The notes below the pieces were generated by a model that worked only from the letters and a program-made list of their open reading frames with translations, did no database searches and had not been told where the DNA came from. 64,000 nucleotides of DNA. It comes from Amycolatopsis sp. DSM 110486. Lineage in GTDB: Bacteria > Actinomycetota > Actinomycetes > Mycobacteriales > Pseudonocardiaceae. This document shows positions 60,691-64,000 of this stretch, in pieces (the first letter of the stretch is position 1; each line of letters starts with the position of its first letter). Position numbers and translations under genes: made by a program. The DNA is taken from the NCBI RefSeq assembly GCF_019468465.1, contig NZ_CP080519.1:3735001-3799000 (forward strand), in the 5' to 3' direction.

Positions 60691-61486
60691 GACCTTGCTG
60701 CGGCCCGACTGGCGTTACTGGCGCGTGTACGTCCCGGACCTCCCGTCCGTCACGCGGCTGCTGAACGAGGTGGTGCGGCCGGTGGTCACTGAACACCCGT
60801 TGCGCCGTTGGTTTTTCCTGCAGTACATGGACATGTCGGGCCTCCAGCTGCGCGTTCGGGTTCAGGCGCAGCCGGATGCCGGTGCCGTGGTCGAAGCCGA
60901 CTTGGACCGCCGCTTCGCCGAACGCGGCACGGAGGTCGTGAAGCGCTGGTACGAGCCGGAGCTGGCGAAGTTCCGCGGCCCCGACGGCGTCGAGTTCGCC
61001 GAGCGCGTGGCCCACCTGGGCAGCGACACCGCGCTGGAGTTGCTCCCCGGCCGCGCCTCCACCCACCGCATCACGCAGGCCGCGGCCCACACCGCCGCGA
61101 TCGTCGAGGGCCTGCCCGCCGACCAGCAGGTGAGCTTCCTGCACCAGTACGCCTGGTACTGGTCGGGCCGCGGCGCGCGCACGGTCGCCTGGCGCCCGGC
61201 CGCGGCCACCGCCCGCCCGGACGACCCGGCCGCGGTGCGCCAGGCGGGCCGGCTGTTCGAGAACGTGACGCGCGAACTGGCCACCGACCGCGTCGGCAAG
61301 CCCCTGCGCCGCTACGCCGAGCGCTTTTGGACGGAGTACCGCGAATCGGCACGGCGAGTTTCGCCTTACCGTGCGGCATTCCAGCACGTCCACCTCATGA
61401 ACAACCGGCTCGGCGCAGTTCCCGGAGAGGAGGCCCAAATCGCGCGGTTGTTGTGGGTGCGGCGATTGCGTAGCATCGGTAATTGA
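60683..61486 (+). CDS. SpaB_C / thiopeptide-type elimination protein
   Basis: A 267-residue protein matching the SpaB C-terminal (thiopeptide-type bacteriocin biosynthesis) domain: WRYWRVYVPDLPSVTRLLN, PLRRWFFLQYMDMSGLQLRV, VKRWYEPELAKFRGPDG and a late HVHLMNNRLG. In split LanB systems this domain eliminates glutamate to give dehydroalanine or dehydrobutyrine. A related fold is the pyridine synthase of thiopeptides, but only one copy is present here, and it directly follows the glutamylation gene, so elimination is the likely job. Confidence 0.88.
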   Translation: MLETLLRPDWRYWRVYVPDLPSVTRLLNEVVRPVVTEHPLRRWFFLQYMDMSGLQLRVRVQAQPDAGAVVEADLDRRFAERGTEVVKRWYEPELAKFRGPDGVEFAERVAHLGSDTALELLPGRASTHRITQAAAHTAAIVEGLPADQQVSFLHQYAWYWSGRGARTVAWRPAAATARPDDPAAVRQAGRLFENVTRELATDRVGKPLRRYAERFWTEYRESARRVSPYRAAFQHVHLMNNRLGAVPGEEAQIARLLWVRRLRSIGN

Positions 61487-61525
61487 TCGGGTAATCCGAT
61501 AAAACAACAGTTGGGGAGAAATACC

Positions 61526-61693
61526 ATGGACTCAGGCTCCAGCGGCGTTGCCGGCGGTATCGGCGACCCGGACGACGACCACCCGAACCCCGTCGGCGAC
61601 GCCGTGGTCAGCGGCGTGCGCTCCGTCCTCGACAAACTCGGCCCGGCGGGCAAAAAAGCCGCCGACCAGCTGCCGAAGAAAAAGGACAAGTAA
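61526..61693 (+). CDS. Small charged peptide at the end of the RiPP cluster
   Basis: A 55-residue protein with an acidic N-terminal half (VAGGIGDPDDDHPNPVGD), a short amphipathic stretch (VVSGVRSVLDKLGPAG) and a basic tail KKAADQLPKKKDK. It has no Cys and no leader motif, so it is probably not a substrate. The start is supported by a GGGGAGAAA site. Could be a chaperone, immunity peptide or bystander; unrecognised. Confidence 0.65.
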   Translation: MDSGSSGVAGGIGDPDDDHPNPVGDAVVSGVRSVLDKLGPAGKKAADQLPKKKDK

Positions 61694-61785
61694 AGCCGCG
61701 ATTATTCCGGCGAACGTGACCGCGCGCCGCGAGGGGAAATACGCGTGAACAATGCGGTCACGCACTGACCCGCCAACCGGCAGGG

Positions 61786-61820
61786 GCGCGGAGAGCGATC
61801 CTGACTGTCGCTCTCCGCGC
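61786..61820. terminator. Perfect 13-bp bidirectional terminator at the cluster end
   Basis: GCGCGGAGAGCGA (61786-61798) pairs exactly with 61808-61820 around a 9-base loop, between the last cluster gene and the convergent protease gene. Confidence 0.9.
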
Positions 61821-61831
61821 CGGTCGGCCGG

Positions 61832-62578
61832 CTATTTCGTGCGAGCCGCGATCCAATCCGCGATAACGTCCACTCGCGACGTCGTTTCGACGGTCGCGTG
61901 AGGGCAGTCCGGGCCGGTCGTCTCCACGGAGATGAGCTGGCCGCCGCTGCCGGACGGGACGAAGTAGGGCGCGCCCGAGTCGTAGACGCATGCGCTGGTG
62001 GTGGGCGAGGGCGCGACGCCGCGGACGCCGACGGTGGTGCTGCCCACGGAGGCGATCTGCACGGTGCCCTGCTGCAGCTTCGAGGACGGCACGGGGTTCT
62101 TCGCCGTGTGGCTGCCCCAGCCCGCGAGGGTGAGACGCTGGCCGGCGGCCGGGATCAGGCGGTTCACGGTCAGCGGCGTGATGTTCGGGACCGCGCTGTC
62201 GAGCTGCACGAGGGCGACGTCGTTCTCCGCGGATTGCAGCACCTGCGTGGCCTTGCGGGTGACGCCCGCCTCCTTCGCTTCGTCGACCAGGCCGAGCGTG
62301 ACGGTGGTCGGGTACGGCACCGGGCCGGACACGCGGTTGCGCTGCGCGTCGTGGAAGCAGTGGCCGGTCGTGAGGATCCACGTGGGCGCGACGAGGGAGC
62401 CCGAGCAGAAGCTCGTGTACGTGCTCCCGTCCGGGCGCGGGATGCTCGCCATGGTCAGCTTGGCCGTGAAGCCGTACTGGCCCGGGGCCACGTCGGTCCC
62501 GTCGGCGACGGCCAGGGCTGGGCCGGCGGTGAGGAGGGGCAGGAGGGCTGCTGCGGTGAGAGCGGCGCGGACGCGCAT
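61832..62578 (-). CDS. Secreted trypsin-like serine protease (paralog A)
   Basis: A 248-residue exported protease. Signal peptide MRVRAALTAAALLPLLTAG is followed by a short propeptide-like region. His is in LTTGHCFHD, Asp in ENDVALVQLD and Ser in ACVYDSGAPYF; the usual GDSGGP is altered to YDSGAP but keeps Ser and the following Gly. It is a close paralog of the next gene upstream. Both are minus strand and convergent with the RiPP cluster. Catalytic activity is likely but the primed-site change could alter specificity. Confidence 0.85.
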   Translation of the reverse strand: MRVRAALTAAALLPLLTAGPALAVADGTDVAPGQYGFTAKLTMASIPRPDGSTYTSFCSGSLVAPTWILTTGHCFHDAQRNRVSGPVPYPTTVTLGLVDEAKEAGVTRKATQVLQSAENDVALVQLDSAVPNITPLTVNRLIPAAGQRLTLAGWGSHTAKNPVPSSKLQQGTVQIASVGSTTVGVRGVAPSPTTSACVYDSGAPYFVPSGSGGQLISVETTGPDCPHATVETTSRVDVIADWIAARTK

Positions 62579-62689
62579 TCTTTCCCTTCGTCGGGCCACC
62601 GGCGGCGCGCCGATGATCGACCCTCAACGCTATCCAGCTACTTCCGGGTCAGGAATTCCCTTGTCGGGCGAAAGAAAACGGGCCCCGCG

Positions 62690-62716
62690 ACCTGTGCGCG
62701 GAGCCCGTCTTCTGGT
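62690..62716 (-). terminator. Imperfect hairpin after trypsin-like paralog B
   Basis: CGGGCCCCGCG near 62689-62699 pairs with CGCGGAGCCCG near 62707-62717 with one mismatch, between the two protease genes. Confidence 0.55.
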
Positions 62717-62725
62717 ATCTGGGTG

Positions 62726-63481
62726 TCAGTGGGTCTGCGACAGCACCCAGTCGGCCACCACGTCGACGCGTGAGGTCGTCTCCAGCTGGTCGTGTGGGCA
62801 GTCGGGGCCTTCCGACTCGACCGCCACGATCCGGCCACCGTGGCCCGAAGCCACGAAGTAAGGTGCGCCCGAGTCGTAGAGGCAGGCGCTGGTGTCCGCG
62901 GCCGGCGCGACGCCGTGCACGCCGAGGGTGGTGGCCGCGACCTCGCCGACTGCCACGGTGCCCTGCTGCAGCTTCATCGACGGAGCCGCGTCCACTGAGC
63001 TCAGTGCTCCCCAGCCGGCGAGGGTGAGCTTCTGCCCGACCGTCGGCTCGGAGCGGCTCACCTTGAGCGGCGTGATCCCGCGAACCGGCTTGTCGAGTTT
63101 CGCGAGCGCGATGTCGCCTGCGCCGGCCTGGACCACGTCGGTGACCTGGCGCGTCACGCCGAGCTTGCCGCGCTGCACGGTGGTGCCGAGCAGCACCGAA
63201 GTCGGGTACGGCACCGGGCCGGAGATCGGGTTGCGGTTCACGTCGTGGAAGCAGTGGCCGGCGGTGAGGATCCACTGCGGCGCGACGAGCGCGCCCGAGC
63301 AACCGCTGTCGTAGTGCGTGCCGTCGGGCCGCGGGATGTTCGTCATCGTGAGCTTCGCGGCGAACTCGAACCGGCCCTGCGGCACGTCGGATCCGTTGGC
63401 GACGGCCGAAGCGGGTGCGACGGTGGCGAGCGCGGCCCCGAGCGTGAGCAGAGCCGCGGAAACAATCGCGCGAACGCGCAT
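62726..63481 (-). CDS. Secreted trypsin-like serine protease (paralog B)
   Basis: A 251-residue exported protease. Signal peptide MRVRAIVSAALLTLGAALAT is followed by APASAVANGSDV. His is in LTAGHCFHD, Asp in GDIALAKLD and Ser in ACLYDSGAPYF. Paralog A shares long stretches (SGPVPYPT, TLAGWG, GVAP, ETTSRVDV), so the pair arose by tandem duplication. A hairpin between the genes suggests separate transcription. Both carry the DSGAP variant, which is therefore a property of this subfamily. Confidence 0.86.
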   Translation of the reverse strand: MRVRAIVSAALLTLGAALATVAPASAVANGSDVPQGRFEFAAKLTMTNIPRPDGTHYDSGCSGALVAPQWILTAGHCFHDVNRNPISGPVPYPTSVLLGTTVQRGKLGVTRQVTDVVQAGAGDIALAKLDKPVRGITPLKVSRSEPTVGQKLTLAGWGALSSVDAAPSMKLQQGTVAVGEVAATTLGVHGVAPAADTSACLYDSGAPYFVASGHGGRIVAVESEGPDCPHDQLETTSRVDVVADWVLSQTH

Positions 63482-63565
63482 GTCACTTTCCCCCTGGTCA
63501 GTGGCACCGGTCCCGGCCGGTGATCGGCGCAGCTTAGCGATGACCGGGGTTCACTCGAAAGAGTT

Positions 63566-63605
63566 CGGGCAACCGGGCTGCCCGTGGAGCCGGCCCGGTT
63601 GCCCG
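63566..63605 (-). terminator. Perfect 13-bp hairpin terminator after the FKBP gene
   Basis: CGGGCAACCGGGC (63566-63578) pairs exactly with 63593-63605 around a 14-base loop, just past the minus-strand stop at 63611. Confidence 0.8.
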
Positions 63606-63610
63606 GAGGT

Positions 63611-63985
63611 TCAGTTCACGCCGACGAGGTCGACGACGAAGATCAGCGTCTCGTTCGGCTTGATCACGCCGCCCGCGCCACGCTCGCCGTACGCGAGGTG
63701 CGGCGGGATCACCAGCTGGCGACGGCCGCCGATCTTCATGCCGGCCACTCCCTGGTCCCAGCCGGGGATGACCTGGCCGGCGCCGAGCGCGAAGCGCAGC
63801 GGCTCGCCGCGGTTCCAGGACGCGTCGAACTCCGCACCGGTGGAGTGCGAGACGCCGACGTAGTGGACCGTCACTGCATTGCCCGGCTGGGCCTCCGCGC
63901 CGTCACCGACGGTGAGGTCGGTGATCTCCAGTTCGGCGGGAGGGGGTCCGTCCGGGCGGTCGATTTCGGGCTTTTCCAAGGTCAT
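63611..63985 (-). CDS. FKBP-type peptidyl-prolyl isomerase
   Basis: A 124-residue single-domain FKBP: DLTVGDGAEAQPGNAVTVHYVG at the start, then EFDASWNRGEPLRFALGAGQVIPGWDQGV, MKIGGRRQLVIPPHLAYGERG and IKPNETLIFVVDLVGV. Active-site Tyr, Phe, Asp and Trp positions are kept. No signal peptide, so cytoplasmic. A GTG nine bases earlier (63994) is an alternative start; the upstream region is cut by the window edge. Confidence 0.92.
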   Translation of the reverse strand: MTLEKPEIDRPDGPPPAELEITDLTVGDGAEAQPGNAVTVHYVGVSHSTGAEFDASWNRGEPLRFALGAGQVIPGWDQGVAGMKIGGRRQLVIPPHLAYGERGAGGVIKPNETLIFVVDLVGVN

Positions 63986-64000
63986 GGCGCTCACCGTACC

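Larger units (their letters stand above)
48085..61693 (+). other. RiPP biosynthetic cluster: azole/dehydroamino acid peptides (goadsporin-like logic)
   Basis: A set of co-directional genes with mostly overlapping junctions, with every step of a linear azol(in)e-containing peptide pathway plus LanB-type dehydration. It holds five precursors, P450, two ABC exporters (one with a C39 peptidase), fused leader-binding/YcaO protein, SagB oxidase, LanB glutamylation protein and SpaB_C elimination protein. Enzyme roles follow from families studied in goadsporin, thiopeptide and plantazolicin systems. The final structure is unknown. Confidence 0.9.

Noticed and set aside
48360-61486. A macrocyclic thiopeptide cluster
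   Set aside because: Only one SpaB_C-type protein is present and the cores lack the dense Ser/Cys pattern of known thiopeptides. A linear azole/dehydroamino acid peptide fits better.
1-64000. CRISPR arrays
   Set aside because: No regularly spaced repeats of 24-40 bases with unique spacers were seen. The only dense repeats encode the FhaA linker and the Gly/Pro tail at 15671-16100.
1-64000. Replication origin (dnaA boxes, oriC)
   Set aside because: The gene order is origin-proximal, but dnaA, gyrB and gyrA are not in the window and I found no cluster of TTGTCCACA-type boxes. The single TTATCCACA pair near 21208-21230 is in the PH-domain gene leader and is too few.

Overview
This window is high-GC actinobacterial chromosome, most likely from the Pseudonocardiales (an Amycolatopsis-like organism). 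The evidence is a roughly 70% GC coding style, frequent GTG starts, many 4-bp ATGA/GTGA stop-start overlaps, and a core gene order matching the origin-proximal part of actinobacterial chromosomes: tRNA-Ala(TGC), a CwsA-like membrane protein, ppiA, a PH-domain membrane protein, crgA, sortase, trpG, pknB-pknA-pbpA-rodA-pstP-fhaB-fhaA, tRNA-Leu(CAG). Compared with the Mycobacterium tuberculosis order (Rv0008c to Rv0020c, recalled from memory), extra genes are inserted between these landmarks.

Layout. 1-2300: a secreted alpha/beta-hydrolase peptidase and a secreted trypsin-like protease. 2928-3209: a DLW-39 family small protein and tRNA-Ala. 3168-6382: a small decayed island bounded by a 43-bp duplication of the tRNA-Ala 3' end; it holds a frameshifted phospholipase C-type phosphoesterase, a DNA-ligase scrap and an intact DUF2180 protein, and no integrase. 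6613-18400: accessory and housekeeping genes (a two-component system, O-methyltransferase, RibD-type reductase, FAD monooxygenase with divergent TetR, PHP phosphoesterase, PNPOx-like protein, DoxX, lipoprotein, DUF6918), plus a scrap of an aminoglycoside-phosphotransferase-like gene. 18462-33152: CwsA-like protein, cyclophilin, rhomboid protease, PH-domain protein, CrgA, class E sortase, luciferase-like oxidoreductase, SCO5389 family protein, ABC exporter, two-component system, FprA, TrpG, a second ABC pair and an orphan EACC1-type protein. 33233-42752: the pknB-to-fhaA cell wall and division signalling operon on the minus strand. 42883-47881: tRNA-Leu, an ABC exporter with a two-component system, and an M20 amidohydrolase.

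The most interesting part is 48085-61693, a compact and apparently complete RiPP biosynthetic cluster all on the plus strand. It encodes a small secreted protein, five short precursor peptides with related leaders and Cys/Ser/Thr/Gly-rich cores, a cytochrome P450, a C39-peptidase ABC transporter, a second ABC exporter, a fused leader-binding/YcaO cyclodehydratase, a SagB-type azoline dehydrogenase, a LanB-type glutamylation protein, a single SpaB_C-type elimination protein and a small charged peptide. Together these predict a family of azole- and dehydroamino acid-containing linear peptides. The logic is goadsporin-like, but with five substrates, a P450 and a C39 transporter. A perfect 16-bp hairpin separates the precursor genes from the enzyme genes. 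The adjacent ABC exporter with a two-component system (43220-46733) is a plausible, unproven, immunity or sensing module.

61832-63985: two tandem paralogous secreted trypsin-like proteases and an FKBP-type prolyl isomerase, all on the minus strand.
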